Shown piece after piece: positions 16,611 through 24,839 of a DNA stretch of 64,000 nt. This DNA comes from Streptomyces bikiniensis. Lineage in GTDB: Bacteria; Actinomycetota; Actinomycetes; Streptomycetales; Streptomycetaceae. Both the position numbers and the translations under genes were made by a program. The stretch spans positions 1 through 64,000 of the forward strand of contig JNWL01000027.1 of assembly GCA_000716465.1 (NCBI GenBank). Reading direction: 5' to 3'. The stretch's first letter is position 1; each line of letters opens with the position of its first letter. The notes beneath the pieces are model-generated. The model had not been told where the DNA came from. It worked only from the letters and a program-made list of their open reading frames with translations, and ran no database searches.

Positions 16611-16641
16611 TACACTTCCCCGCCATGCACTTGTCTGACAA
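16611..16641 (+). promoter_or_regulatory. Leaderless-type promoter and GntR-type operator at add
   Basis: TACACT at 16611-16616 is a good -10 box only 8 bases before the ATG at 16625, which predicts a leaderless or near-leaderless transcript. No clear -35 is present. TTGTCTGACAA at 16631-16641, inside codons 3-6 of add, is the reverse complement of the palindrome at 15724-15734. A repressor there would sit just downstream of the transcription start. Confidence 0.55.
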
Positions 16642-17713
16642 CCTCACCGCGCCCACCGCCGCCCCCGTCTCCGACTGGATACGGCGGGCCCCCAAGGCCG
16701 TCCTCCACGACCACCTCGACGGCGGGCTGCGCCCCGCGACCATCGTCGAGCTGGCGCGCGAGTGCGGCTACACCGCGCTGCCGACCGAGGACCCGGCCGA
16801 GCTCGCGGTCTGGTTCCGGGACGCCGCCGACTCCGGTTCGCTGGAGCGGTACCTGGAGACCTTCGCCCACACCTGCGCGGTGATGCAGACCCGCGAGGCG
16901 CTCACGCGCGTCGCGGCCGAGTGCGCCGAGGACCTGGCGGCGGACGGCGTCGTCTACGCCGAGGTCCGCTACGCCCCCGAGCAGCACCTGGAGGGCGGTC
17001 TGACCCTCGACGAGGTCGTGGAGGCGGTCAACGACGGCTTCCGCGAGGGCGAGCGCCGCTCCGGCGGCCGCATCACCGTCCGCACCCTGCTCACCGGGAT
17101 GCGCCACACGGACCGCTCCCTGGAGATCGCGCGGCTCACGGTCGCGCACCGGGACAACGGCGTGGCGGGCTTCGACATCGCGGGCGGCGAGATCGGCAAC
17201 CCGCCGGCCCGCCACCTCCCCGCCTTCCAGCACCTGAAGCGCGAGAACTGCCACTTCACCATCCACGCCGGCGAGGCCGTCGGCGCGGAGTCGATCCACG
17301 AGGCCGTGCAGGTCTGCGGCACCGAGCGGATCGGCCACGGCGTACGGATCACGGACGACATAGCCGAGGACGGCACGCTCGGCCGGCTCGCCTCGTACGT
17401 CCGGGACAACCGGATCGCCCTGGAGGTCTGCCCGACCTCCAACCTCCAGACGGGCGCGGCGAAGGACTACGCGACGCACCCGATCGACGAACTGCGCCGC
17501 CTGGGCTTCCGGATCACGCTCAACACGGACAACCGGCTGGTCTCCGGCACCACCATGAGCGAGGAGTTCCAGCACATGGCGGACGCCTTCGGCTACGGCC
17601 CGGAGGTCTTCGAGGAGTTCACGGTCGCCGCCCTGGAGGCCGCGTTCCTGCCGCTGCCGGAGCGCCGGCGCCTGATCGACGAGGTCGTGCGCCCGGGGTA
17701 CGCGGCGCTCTGA
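16625..17713 (+). CDS. add: Adenosine deaminase
   Basis: A 362-residue zinc enzyme that deaminates adenosine or deoxyadenosine to inosine in purine salvage. Metal and catalytic landmarks: VLHDHLDGG (H-x-H at about residues 25-27), a second zinc His and the catalytic Glu in [14 protein letters not shown], and the actinobacterial form of the final Asp motif, [10 protein letters not shown]. The length is normal. The start is fixed by homology at MHLSDN and by the -10 box just before it. The gene lies directly downstream of the GntR gene, and its start codons contain that regulator's presumed operator. Confidence 0.93.
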   Translation: MHLSDNLTAPTAAPVSDWIRRAPKAVLHDHLDGGLRPATIVELARECGYTALPTEDPAELAVWFRDAADSGSLERYLETFAHTCAVMQTREALTRVAAECAEDLAADGVVYAEVRYAPEQHLEGGLTLDEVVEAVNDGFREGERRSGGRITVRTLLTGMRHTDRSLEIARLTVAHRDNGVAGFDIAGGEIGNPPARHLPAFQHLKRENCHFTIHAGEAVGAESIHEAVQVCGTERIGHGVRITDDIAEDGTLGRLASYVRDNRIALEVCPTSNLQTGAAKDYATHPIDELRRLGFRITLNTDNRLVSGTTMSEEFQHMADAFGYGPEVFEEFTVAALEAAFLPLPERRRLIDEVVRPGYAAL

Positions 17714-17726
17714 GGCCGTCCGGAGC

Positions 17727-17758
17727 GGCGGGCCGGCGCGCCACGGCGCCGGCCCGCC
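17727..17758. terminator. Bidirectional terminator between add and the D,D-carboxypeptidase
   Basis: GGCGGGCCGGCGC at 17727-17739 pairs perfectly with GCGCCGGCCCGCC at 17746-17758 (13-bp stem, 6-base loop GCCACG). It lies 13 bases after the add stop and 7 bases past the convergent gene's stop, so it can serve both. Confidence 0.75.
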
Positions 17759-17764
17759 CCGGAA

Positions 17765-18655
17765 TCACTTCTTCTTGAAGTTGTGGTCCAGCAGCTTCTT
17801 GACGTCGGCCGTCCGGTTCGCCTCGGACGACGAGGCCAGCACGGTGCCGATGAGCGTCCTGCCGTTGCGGGTGGCCGCGAAGACGAGGCAGTACTTGGCC
17901 TGCGGGCCCGAGCCGGTCTTCACGCCGATCGTGCCGCTGTACTCGCTCAGGAGCCTGTTCGTGTTGGTCCACGACATGTACCGGTAGCCACCGGACTTCG
18001 TGGTCACCTTCTGCGTCGTGGTCTTCGTCCCGACGACGGTGCGGAACGTGGTGTTCTTCATCGCGCTGCTCGCGAGCTTCGTCAGATCGCGCGGGGTCGA
18101 GTAGTTCTGCCCGTTGCTTATGCCGTCGAACGAGTCGAAGTGGGTGTTCTTCATACCGAGGTTCTTGGCCTCGGCGTTCATCTTGCCGATGAACGACTTG
18201 ACCCGGGCCGCCCGCGTGGAGCCGGTGCCGAACTTGTCGGCGAGGGCGTAGGCGGCGTCGCAGCCCGACGGCAGCATGAGGCCGTAGAGGAGCTGGCGGA
18301 CGGTCACCTTGTCGCCGACGATGAGCCGGGCCGACGAGGCGTTCTTGGCGACGATGTAGTCGCTGTAGGCCTTGTCGACCGTGACCTTGGCGTCGAGGTT
18401 GAGGCCCTTCTGGGCGAGCACCACCTTCGCGGTCATGATCTTCGTGGTGGAGCCGGTGGACCGGCGGGTGTCGGCGGCCTTCCCGTACACCGTCGTGCCC
18501 GTGCCGTCGTTCATGATGAAACCGCCCAGGGCGGTGACCGTCGGGTCGACGGGTGCGGCGTACGCCTGGCCGGCGAAGAGTCCGCCGGCCAGCACGGCCG
18601 AGGCCGTGAGCGTGACGGTCACGGCGCTGCGCACCCCGAGTGTGGGAGTCTTCAA
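17765..18655 (-). CDS. Secreted D-alanyl-D-alanine carboxypeptidase (S11)
   Basis: A penicillin-binding carboxypeptidase that trims the terminal D-Ala from wall peptides. Motifs: S-x-x-K as STTK (TGSTTKIMT, about residues 66-69), the second motif as SGC (LPSGCDAAYALAD, the usual streptomycete variant of SxN) and KTG (GVKTGSG, about 245). I take the TTG at 18655 as start: it gives MKTPTLGVRS followed by a hydrophobic stretch and an AYA cleavage site, and an AAGGGCAG site precedes it. The mature enzyme of about 265 residues lacks the C-terminal anchor of E. coli DacA, so it may be released. The Lys-rich C-terminus could bind wall polymers. Confidence 0.87.
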   Translation of the reverse strand: MKTPTLGVRSAVTVTLTASAVLAGGLFAGQAYAAPVDPTVTALGGFIMNDGTGTTVYGKAADTRRSTGSTTKIMTAKVVLAQKGLNLDAKVTVDKAYSDYIVAKNASSARLIVGDKVTVRQLLYGLMLPSGCDAAYALADKFGTGSTRAARVKSFIGKMNAEAKNLGMKNTHFDSFDGISNGQNYSTPRDLTKLASSAMKNTTFRTVVGTKTTTQKVTTKSGGYRYMSWTNTNRLLSEYSGTIGVKTGSGPQAKYCLVFAATRNGRTLIGTVLASSSEANRTADVKKLLDHNFKKK

Positions 18656-18828
18656 AGTCTTCTGCCCTTGGATCGATGCCTTCCGGCGCCCGTGCGGGCC
18701 CGGCGCACGGAAGACGAGCGAAGGAACTCCGGGGATGTACGGCGGGGGCCGTGAAGTTCCTCGCATTCCGGGCCGCCCCGCCCCGGTCGCGAGCGGGGGC
18801 GGCCCGGAGCCCGCGGGTCCGCCCGGGG

Positions 18829-19569
18829 TCAGGCGTGGCAGCGCAGCATCGTCAGCGGCGGGTTGGCGTCGTGGTCGGCCCAGAACTCCTTCCCGTACTC
18901 GCGCACGCCGGCCTCCGAGATCTCCAGGGGCACCCAGGTGATCCCGTGGAACCCGGCCGCCCGCAGGCTCTTCTCCAGGACCTCGCGGCCGGGCGGGTTC
19001 GCCTCGAACGAGATCGGCGGGTCGAGGAGGGCGGTGAGCCGCTCGCGCGGCCCGATCTCGGTCTCCTCGCCCAGCGATTCGCACAGGAAGCCGTACTTGG
19101 CCAGGGACGGCCCGTCGAAACGGAAGTCCGGGTTCTGCGTGAAGACGAAGAACCCGGCCCCGGCCGCGAGGCTGCGGTGGACGTTCCGGCACATCCGCTC
19201 GATGGTGGCGACGCTGTCGGCGTAGTTGAACAGCTGGACCGCGATCGCGAGGTCGAAGGGTTCGTCGAAGGCGCGCAGCTCCGCGACGTCGCCGACCTCG
19301 TACCGCGCGCCCAGCGGCTCGGCGTCCTCCAGGGCCCGGGCCGCGTCGACCATCGCGCCGGAGATGTCGACGCCGAGGACGTCGGACGCGCCGCGGCGCT
19401 TGAGCTCCCGGCTGTAGAAGCCGGTTCCGGAGGCCAGGTCGAGGACCGACCTGCCCTTCACGTCCCCGACGAGGGCGAGGAAACCGGGCACCTCGCCGTA
19501 GCGTGCGAGGGGGAGGCCCTTGAACCCCTCGAACGCCTCGCCGATCCCGTCGTACAGCTGACCGCCCAT
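18829..19569 (-). CDS. Class I SAM-dependent methyltransferase
   Basis: A 246-residue methyltransferase starting MGGQLYDGIGEAF. Motif I is VLDLASGTGF (about residues 41-50), the acidic residue lies in VLGVDISGAM, and motif II is DEPFDLAIAVQLFNYA. A C-terminal segment (ISFEANPPGREVLEKSLRAA) resembles tRNA- or toxoflavin-type small-molecule methyltransferases. The substrate is unknown. The ATG at 19569 is chosen because a GAAGGGAAC site precedes it and the family begins there, although the frame is open further upstream. It lies about 170 bases upstream of the carboxypeptidase and is probably separately transcribed. Confidence 0.83.
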   Translation of the reverse strand: MGGQLYDGIGEAFEGFKGLPLARYGEVPGFLALVGDVKGRSVLDLASGTGFYSRELKRRGASDVLGVDISGAMVDAARALEDAEPLGARYEVGDVAELRAFDEPFDLAIAVQLFNYADSVATIERMCRNVHRSLAAGAGFFVFTQNPDFRFDGPSLAKYGFLCESLGEETEIGPRERLTALLDPPISFEANPPGREVLEKSLRAAGFHGITWVPLEISEAGVREYGKEFWADHDANPPLTMLRCHA

Positions 19570-19739
19570 CGTGCCGTTCCCTTCTTCGTGGCGTCGGCCT
19601 TCGGGCAGGCCGCGGCCCCTGGCGGGAAGTCTCTCCCCGGCCGTCCGGAAGGCCGTACTGGCGGAAGCCACGAAGATGGCGAGGACGTTCCGTCGTCACG
19701 ACGAACGTGGTTGCGACGCGGGCGACTTGAGGGAGGACC

Positions 19740-21536
19740 TCAGCCCACCCTCCCCCTTACCAGGGGCAGGGAGAGCGTTCCCGTCGATTCGGGGGCGCTG
19801 ACGACGGTCACCGGCTTGACGCCACGGTTGCCGGAGTACGCCGTGTCGCTGGCGGCGATCACGAACTCCAGCCGGTGGCCGGTCTCGTAGCGGTGGACGA
19901 TGCCGGGCAGTTCGACCGTGAACGGGCGGGTGGCGTCCGGGACGCGGACCGGGGCGACGAGCCGGTTGACCAGGGTCTTCGTGCCGTCGGGCGCCACGTC
20001 GTAGAGCTTGGCGAAGAGGACGAGCTTGTCGGCGGCGTTACCGGAGCCCTGGACCCGCTCGGTCGCCGGGGAGACGACCTTCAGGGTGGCCCTCGGGGCG
20101 CCGACCAGGTCGACGGGGGCGGTGAGCGGGGCACTGGTCCAGCCGAGGTACGTGCCGGGGGTGTCGTACGGCCGGGGGTCGGGCAGCCCGATCGTGCCGG
20201 CGAGCGAGGACTCCGAATGACTGGTCGGGATCAGCCAGTTGCTGTACGTGCGGGAGCCCCGGGCGACCTTCGCGCGGTCGTCCACGAGCTTGCCGTTCCC
20301 GGAGAGGTACAGCTCCTGGCTGAGGGCGGGGACCTCGTCGGCGGTGCCGTAGCCGCCCTCCCCCTCCCGGTACCAGGCGAAGGCGGGGCCGGTGTCCGCG
20401 GTCGCGTCCTTCCGCAGGTGCCGGTCGAACCAGGCGAGGATCCGCTGCCCGACGTAACTCCCCTCCGGGTTCGCGAGGTCGAGTTCGCCCGGCTTCCGCC
20501 CTCCGCTGTGGCCCCAGGACTGCCAGATCATGCGGGTGTCGACGCCCCGCTCGCGGAGCCGGTCGTAGGTGTCCCGCGCCTCGTTGAGGTTGAACAGGGT
20601 GTCGGCCTGGCCCTGGACGATCAGGGTGGGCGCGGTCACCCGGTCGAGGTAGGAGACAGGGGAGACGCCGCGGGCGTAGGCGAGCATCTTCGCGGTCGCG
20701 GCCCCGGGCAGGCGGCCGGAGTTGAGGAGCCGTACGGTCTCGCAGGCGTCGGTGGTGAAGTGCAGGCAGCCGAGCGCGTTGATCCGGCTGGGGTCCAGCG
20801 AGGGGACGAGCAGTGGCTGCCCCTCGCCCATGAGGTAGAAGCCGTTCGCCCACTGCCACTTGAAGACGCCGGGGGTGGCGCGGTCGGCGGCGTTGGGGGC
20901 GAGCGAGTACGCCAGGTCGTTCCAGGTGATGAGCGGGACGAGGGCGTCGAGGCGCCGGTCGACGGAGGCGGTGGCGAGCTGTACGGCGCCGCCGTACGAG
21001 CCGCCGATCATGCCCACGCGCGGGTCGCCCGCGCCGTCCCGGGCGACGAAGTCGGTGCGGGTGCCGTCGTCGGCGGCCAGGGTGCCCGCGAGGAAGTCGA
21101 CGAGCCGGGAGGCGGCCCGGCCGTCGGTCTCCGGGTCGTCCAGGGAGATCAGGCAGCCGGACTTCCCGAAGCCGAGGCCCGAGTAGACGAGGCCGACGTA
21201 GCCGCGCTCGGCGAAGGCCCGGCCGATGGCGTCGGTGGAGCCGTCGTCCTTGCTCCCGCCGAAGCCGTTGGTGGCGAGGACGGCGGGCGCGGGGTGGTCG
21301 GCGTCCACGCCGGCCGGCCGGTAGAGGTCGGCGTCGACCGCGCAACTCCGCCCGCCCGCCCGGACGGTGAACTTCAGCGGGGTGACGGTGTACGCGGCGG
21401 CCTCCCCGGCTCCGGTGGGTGCGGGTGCGGTGGGCGCGGCGCCGGCCGGTGCCGCGAGGGCGAGGGGCGCGGCCAGCGCGGCCGCACCGGTCGCGAGGGC
21501 GAGGAGCTTGCGGGACCTGGGCACGGCACGGGACAC
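19740..21536 (-). CDS. Secreted X-Pro dipeptidyl-peptidase-like (CocE/NonD) hydrolase
   Basis: A 598-residue alpha/beta hydrolase of the S15/CocE group. It has a signal peptide (VSRAVPRSRKLLALATG, cleavage near AGA about residue 35), a catalytic-domain nucleophile elbow GGSYGG, an Asp in the GQADTLFN segment and a His in WGHSGG. A C-terminal jelly-roll domain (about 430-598) follows, as in X-Pro peptidases. It likely cleaves peptides or esters outside the cell. I use the GTG at 21536 because GGAGG lies six bases upstream; an open extension to 21632 lacks support. Confidence 0.87.
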   Translation of the reverse strand: MSRAVPRSRKLLALATGAAALAAPLALAAPAGAAPTAPAPTGAGEAAAYTVTPLKFTVRAGGRSCAVDADLYRPAGVDADHPAPAVLATNGFGGSKDDGSTDAIGRAFAERGYVGLVYSGLGFGKSGCLISLDDPETDGRAASRLVDFLAGTLAADDGTRTDFVARDGAGDPRVGMIGGSYGGAVQLATASVDRRLDALVPLITWNDLAYSLAPNAADRATPGVFKWQWANGFYLMGEGQPLLVPSLDPSRINALGCLHFTTDACETVRLLNSGRLPGAATAKMLAYARGVSPVSYLDRVTAPTLIVQGQADTLFNLNEARDTYDRLRERGVDTRMIWQSWGHSGGRKPGELDLANPEGSYVGQRILAWFDRHLRKDATADTGPAFAWYREGEGGYGTADEVPALSQELYLSGNGKLVDDRAKVARGSRTYSNWLIPTSHSESSLAGTIGLPDPRPYDTPGTYLGWTSAPLTAPVDLVGAPRATLKVVSPATERVQGSGNAADKLVLFAKLYDVAPDGTKTLVNRLVAPVRVPDATRPFTVELPGIVHRYETGHRLEFVIAASDTAYSGNRGVKPVTVVSAPESTGTLSLPLVRGRVG

Positions 21537-21675
21537 AGGGACCTCCACGCTGAGGACGACACCGGGCGGCCCACGACGACCTACCGACTGGTCAGTACCA
21601 GGGCAGCGCGCCCATGCTGTGGCACGCGTCACAGCCTCGTCAACGCGCGCGTCACAGGTTGTTGACGGAGATTCG

Positions 21676-21812
21676 GTGAAGACGGGTGGCCCGCGAAGGC
21701 GGGCGGTTCGTGGAGGCGGGCGGCCCGCGAAGACGGGCGGTTCGTGGAGGCGGCTGGTCCGCGAAGACGGGCGGTTCGTGGAGGCGGCTGGTCCGCGAAA
21801 GGGCCGTGGGCC
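21676..21812. repeat. 34-bp tandem repeat, 3 full copies plus partials
   Basis: Units beginning GCGAAG at 21693, 21727 and 21761 repeat exactly every 34 bases, with a partial copy from 21795 and a degenerate start near 21676. Unit content: GCGAAGACGGGCGGTTCGTG, then GAGGCGGCTGGTCC. The array begins right after the stop of the S66 peptidase gene (minus, stop at 21813) and is not a multiple of three. Confidence 0.8.
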
Positions 21813-22772
21813 TCAGCGCAGGGCCGGTACGTCGAGGGTGAGCGTCCCCGCGTCCGCGTCGAGCACCGCCGGTATGCCGAACGGCACGGTGAGCGCGGTC
21901 GCGCCGTGCCCGAAGCCCAGCTCCTCCACGACCGGCACCCCGAGGCCGCCGAGCCGGTCGGCGAGCACCGCCCGCACCTCCTCGTACGGTCCGCACTCCT
22001 CCCAGGAGCCGAGCCCGACGCCCGCGACCCCGTCGAGCCGGCCGGAGCGGAGGAGCTGGGTGAGGATCCGGTCGAGGCGGTACGCCTCCTCCCCCACGTC
22101 CTCCAGGAGCAGCAGTCCGCCGCGCGCCGAGGGCCGGGCGTACGGAGTGCCGAGGTCGGCGGCGAGGAGGCTGACGCAGCCGCCGAGGGTCACGCCCCGG
22201 GCGCGGCCCGGCACGAGGGCCCGTGCCGTCTCCAAGCCCAGGGTCCGTACCGACTCGGGCTCGAACAGGGTGGCCCGCAGGGACTCCTGTGTACGCGGGT
22301 CCGACAGGAAGGTGCCCGCGGCGGTCATCGGCCCGTGCAGGGTGGCGAAGCCCGCGCGGACGGCGAAGGCCTCGTGCAGGGCGGTGACGTCGCTGTAGCC
22401 GACGAAGGCCTTGGGTCCGGCCGCCCGGACCGCCGCCCAGTCGACGAGGTCCACCATGCGCTGGGCTCCGTATCCGCCGCGCGCGCAGATCACGGCGGAG
22501 ACCGAGGGGTCGCACCAGGCCTCGGTCAGGTCCCGGGCCCGCCCCCGGTCCGCGCCCGCGAGGTAGCCGAGGGCGGGGTGCACGTCCAGGACGTGCGGGG
22601 CGACCACCGGCTCCAGGTCCCAGCCGCGCAGCACGTCGAGCCCCGCCCGCAGCCGCTCCTCGGGGACGGGCCCGCTGGGGGCGACGACGGCCACCCGGGC
22701 CCCGGGCCGGAGCCGGGCGGGCCGCTCCAGGGCTTTGACGGCAAGCGGCTCCCGTGTCTCGCGGCCGGTCAC
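21813..22772 (-). CDS. LD-carboxypeptidase family protein (S66, LdcA-like)
   Basis: A 319-residue cytosolic serine peptidase that, by family, removes the terminal D-amino acid from L,D-linked wall tetrapeptides during recycling. Visible landmarks: VAVVAPSGPV (N-terminal strand), ICARGGYGAQR, a nucleophile Ser in FVGYSDVTALH, LHGPM, GGCVSLLAADLGTPY, LLLLEDVGE with the catalytic Glu, and a C-terminal GFGHG His. The GTG start at 22772 overlaps the stop of the S9 gene upstream (GTGA, 4 bases), so the two are coupled. It is the last gene of a four-peptidase run. Confidence 0.88.
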   Translation of the reverse strand: MTGRETREPLAVKALERPARLRPGARVAVVAPSGPVPEERLRAGLDVLRGWDLEPVVAPHVLDVHPALGYLAGADRGRARDLTEAWCDPSVSAVICARGGYGAQRMVDLVDWAAVRAAGPKAFVGYSDVTALHEAFAVRAGFATLHGPMTAAGTFLSDPRTQESLRATLFEPESVRTLGLETARALVPGRARGVTLGGCVSLLAADLGTPYARPSARGGLLLLEDVGEEAYRLDRILTQLLRSGRLDGVAGVGLGSWEECGPYEEVRAVLADRLGGLGVPVVEELGFGHGATALTVPFGIPAVLDADAGTLTLDVPALR

Positions 22773-24766
22773 GTGCGGTACTCCAGGTCCGGGACGTCCG
22801 TGCGGTCGAGGCCGAACACCTTGACGTACAGGGACAGTTCCGCCTCTAGGGCGCGGGTCAGGGCCTCGGCCCCGCGGAAGCCGTGGCCCTCGCCCTCGAA
22901 GGCGAGGTAGGCGTGCGGGACGCCCCGGCCGGCCGCGCGGGCGAGCAGGCGCTCGGCCTGGGCGGGCGGGCAGATGACGTCGTCGAGGCCCTGGAGCAGC
23001 AGGAAGGGGGCCGTGATCCGGTCGACGTGCTCGACGGGCGCGCGCTCCTTGTAGCGGTCGGGGAACCGGTCGACGGGGCCGATCAGCCCGTCGAGGTACC
23101 GGGATTCGAAGTCGTGGGTCTCGCCGGTGGCCCAGCCCCGGGGGTCGAGGACCGGGTAGACGATCGTGCCGCAGGCGTACACGTCGGTGCCGACGAGGGA
23201 GGCGGCGGCCGTCCAGCCGCCCGCGCTGCCGCCGCAGACGGCGAGCCGTGCCGGATCGGCCGTGCCCTCGGCGGCGAGCGCCGTCGCGACGGCCGCGCAG
23301 TCCTCCACGTCCACCACGCCCCACCGCTCGCGCAGCCGCTCCCGGTACTCCCGGCCGTAGCCGGTGGAGCCGCCGTAGTTCACCTCGGCGACGCCGATGC
23401 CCCGCGAGGTGAAGTAGGCGGTCTCCAGGTCGAGGACGAGCGGGGCGTGCCCGGTGGGTCCGCCGTGGACCCGGATCACGTACGGGGGCAGCTCCCCGGC
23501 GGGTCCGGTGAAGGCGGGGTGGCGGGGCGGGTACACCTGGGCGTGGACCTCCCGGCCGCCGGGCCCGGTGAAGGTGCGGAGGCGGGGCTCGGGGTAGTAC
23601 GCGGGGTCGACGGCGTCGGTGTGCGCGGCGCCGACCACACGGGCGCGGCCGGTGCGGGTGTCCAGCTCGACCAGTTCGTGGGAGCCGTACGGTCCGGCGG
23701 CGACGCCGGTCACCCGGGTGCCGTGGACGGCGAGGGCCGGGGCCCACTCGGTCCAGGGGCCGACGGCGTCGACGAGGTCGCCGCGCTCGGGGTCGAGGAC
23801 GCCCAGGGCGGTGGTGCCGACGCCGTGGACGACGGCGACGAGCCCGCTGTCCAGGGGTGCGAACCAGCCGTGTCCGATCTTCCAGAGCGGGCCGCCGAAC
23901 TCCTCGGGGCGGGGGCAGAGCGCGACCGGTTCGGACAGGGCGCCGTCAGCGCCGACCGCGGCCCGGTAGAGGTTCCACCAGCCGGTGCGGTCGCTGACGA
24001 GGAGCAGTCGGCCCGCCGCGTCCCAGTCGGCCTGCGGGATCGACTCGGCCGGTCCGCCGGCGACGGTCCTGGCGTCCCGGAAGGTGCCGTCGGAGGCGAC
24101 CTCGGCGAGCAGGACCTCGGTGCCGTCCCACGGCATCCGGGGGTGGTCCCAGCCGATCCAGACGGCCCGGGTCCCGTCCGGGGAGAGCCGGGGGCCGGTG
24201 ACGAACCGGTGCCGTTCGGCGGTGAGTTCGCGCACGGCGGTGCGGTCTCCTGCGGCCGAGCCGTCGAGCGGCACGGCGGCGGGGACCCGGCGCACGTCGG
24301 TCGGCGCGGGCCCGGTGAACTCCTCCAGGACGCACCACACCTCGCCCCGGTCCGGGTGGACCACCGGGTCGGCCCAGCGCAGTCCGCCGCCGACGGCGGA
24401 GACGGGGGTGAGCGGCCGGGGCTCCGCTCCGGGGCCCGCGTCGGGCTCGTACGCGTACAGCCGCTGGTCGGGGAAGTGGCAGAACACCACGAGCGGTCCG
24501 CCCTCCGGCCGGTCGGCCGCCGCCCAGGGCCGTCCGCCGTACTCGACGACTCTGCTGCGGACGTTCCACGGGGCGGGCAGCGCGGTCTCCTCCGTGCCGT
24601 CGGCGCGCCGCCGCACCAGGGCCCGGCGGCCTCCCTCGGCGGGCCGTGGCGCGGTCCACCACAGCTCGTCGCCGACGGTGCCCGGGTATTCGGGCCGTCC
24701 GTCGTGCGCGGCGGCGAGCGCCGCGTCGACGGGCGAGGGCCAGCTGCCGTAGGCGGCCGTCTCCAT
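22769..24766 (-). CDS. S9 prolyl-oligopeptidase family peptidase
   Basis: A 665-residue peptidase. The N-terminal half (about 1-400) is a beta-propeller with repeated WD-like strands (TRAVWIGWDHPRMPWDGTEV, RLLLVSDRTGWWNLY). The C-terminal alpha/beta hydrolase domain contains YGGSTGYGR, the nucleophile GGSAGGW, an Asp in QGLDDVI and the His in EGEGHGF. This is the dipeptidyl-aminopeptidase/acylaminoacyl-peptidase type, cleaving short peptides inside the cell. There is no signal peptide. I start at METAAYGSW (24766), which has a GGAGCGGAGAGC site; a GTG 24 bases upstream is possible. It couples to the S66 gene by a 4-base overlap. Confidence 0.9.
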   Translation of the reverse strand: METAAYGSWPSPVDAALAAAHDGRPEYPGTVGDELWWTAPRPAEGGRRALVRRRADGTEETALPAPWNVRSRVVEYGGRPWAAADRPEGGPLVVFCHFPDQRLYAYEPDAGPGAEPRPLTPVSAVGGGLRWADPVVHPDRGEVWCVLEEFTGPAPTDVRRVPAAVPLDGSAAGDRTAVRELTAERHRFVTGPRLSPDGTRAVWIGWDHPRMPWDGTEVLLAEVASDGTFRDARTVAGGPAESIPQADWDAAGRLLLVSDRTGWWNLYRAAVGADGALSEPVALCPRPEEFGGPLWKIGHGWFAPLDSGLVAVVHGVGTTALGVLDPERGDLVDAVGPWTEWAPALAVHGTRVTGVAAGPYGSHELVELDTRTGRARVVGAAHTDAVDPAYYPEPRLRTFTGPGGREVHAQVYPPRHPAFTGPAGELPPYVIRVHGGPTGHAPLVLDLETAYFTSRGIGVAEVNYGGSTGYGREYRERLRERWGVVDVEDCAAVATALAAEGTADPARLAVCGGSAGGWTAAASLVGTDVYACGTIVYPVLDPRGWATGETHDFESRYLDGLIGPVDRFPDRYKERAPVEHVDRITAPFLLLQGLDDVICPPAQAERLLARAAGRGVPHAYLAFEGEGHGFRGAEALTRALEAELSLYVKVFGLDRTDVPDLEYRT

Positions 24767-24839
24767 GCTCTCCGCTCCCCCTGCTGTCACAGGTCCGTTC
24801 CCCCTCGTGTCCCGGGTTTCCCCGTACGTCCCGCGTGCC

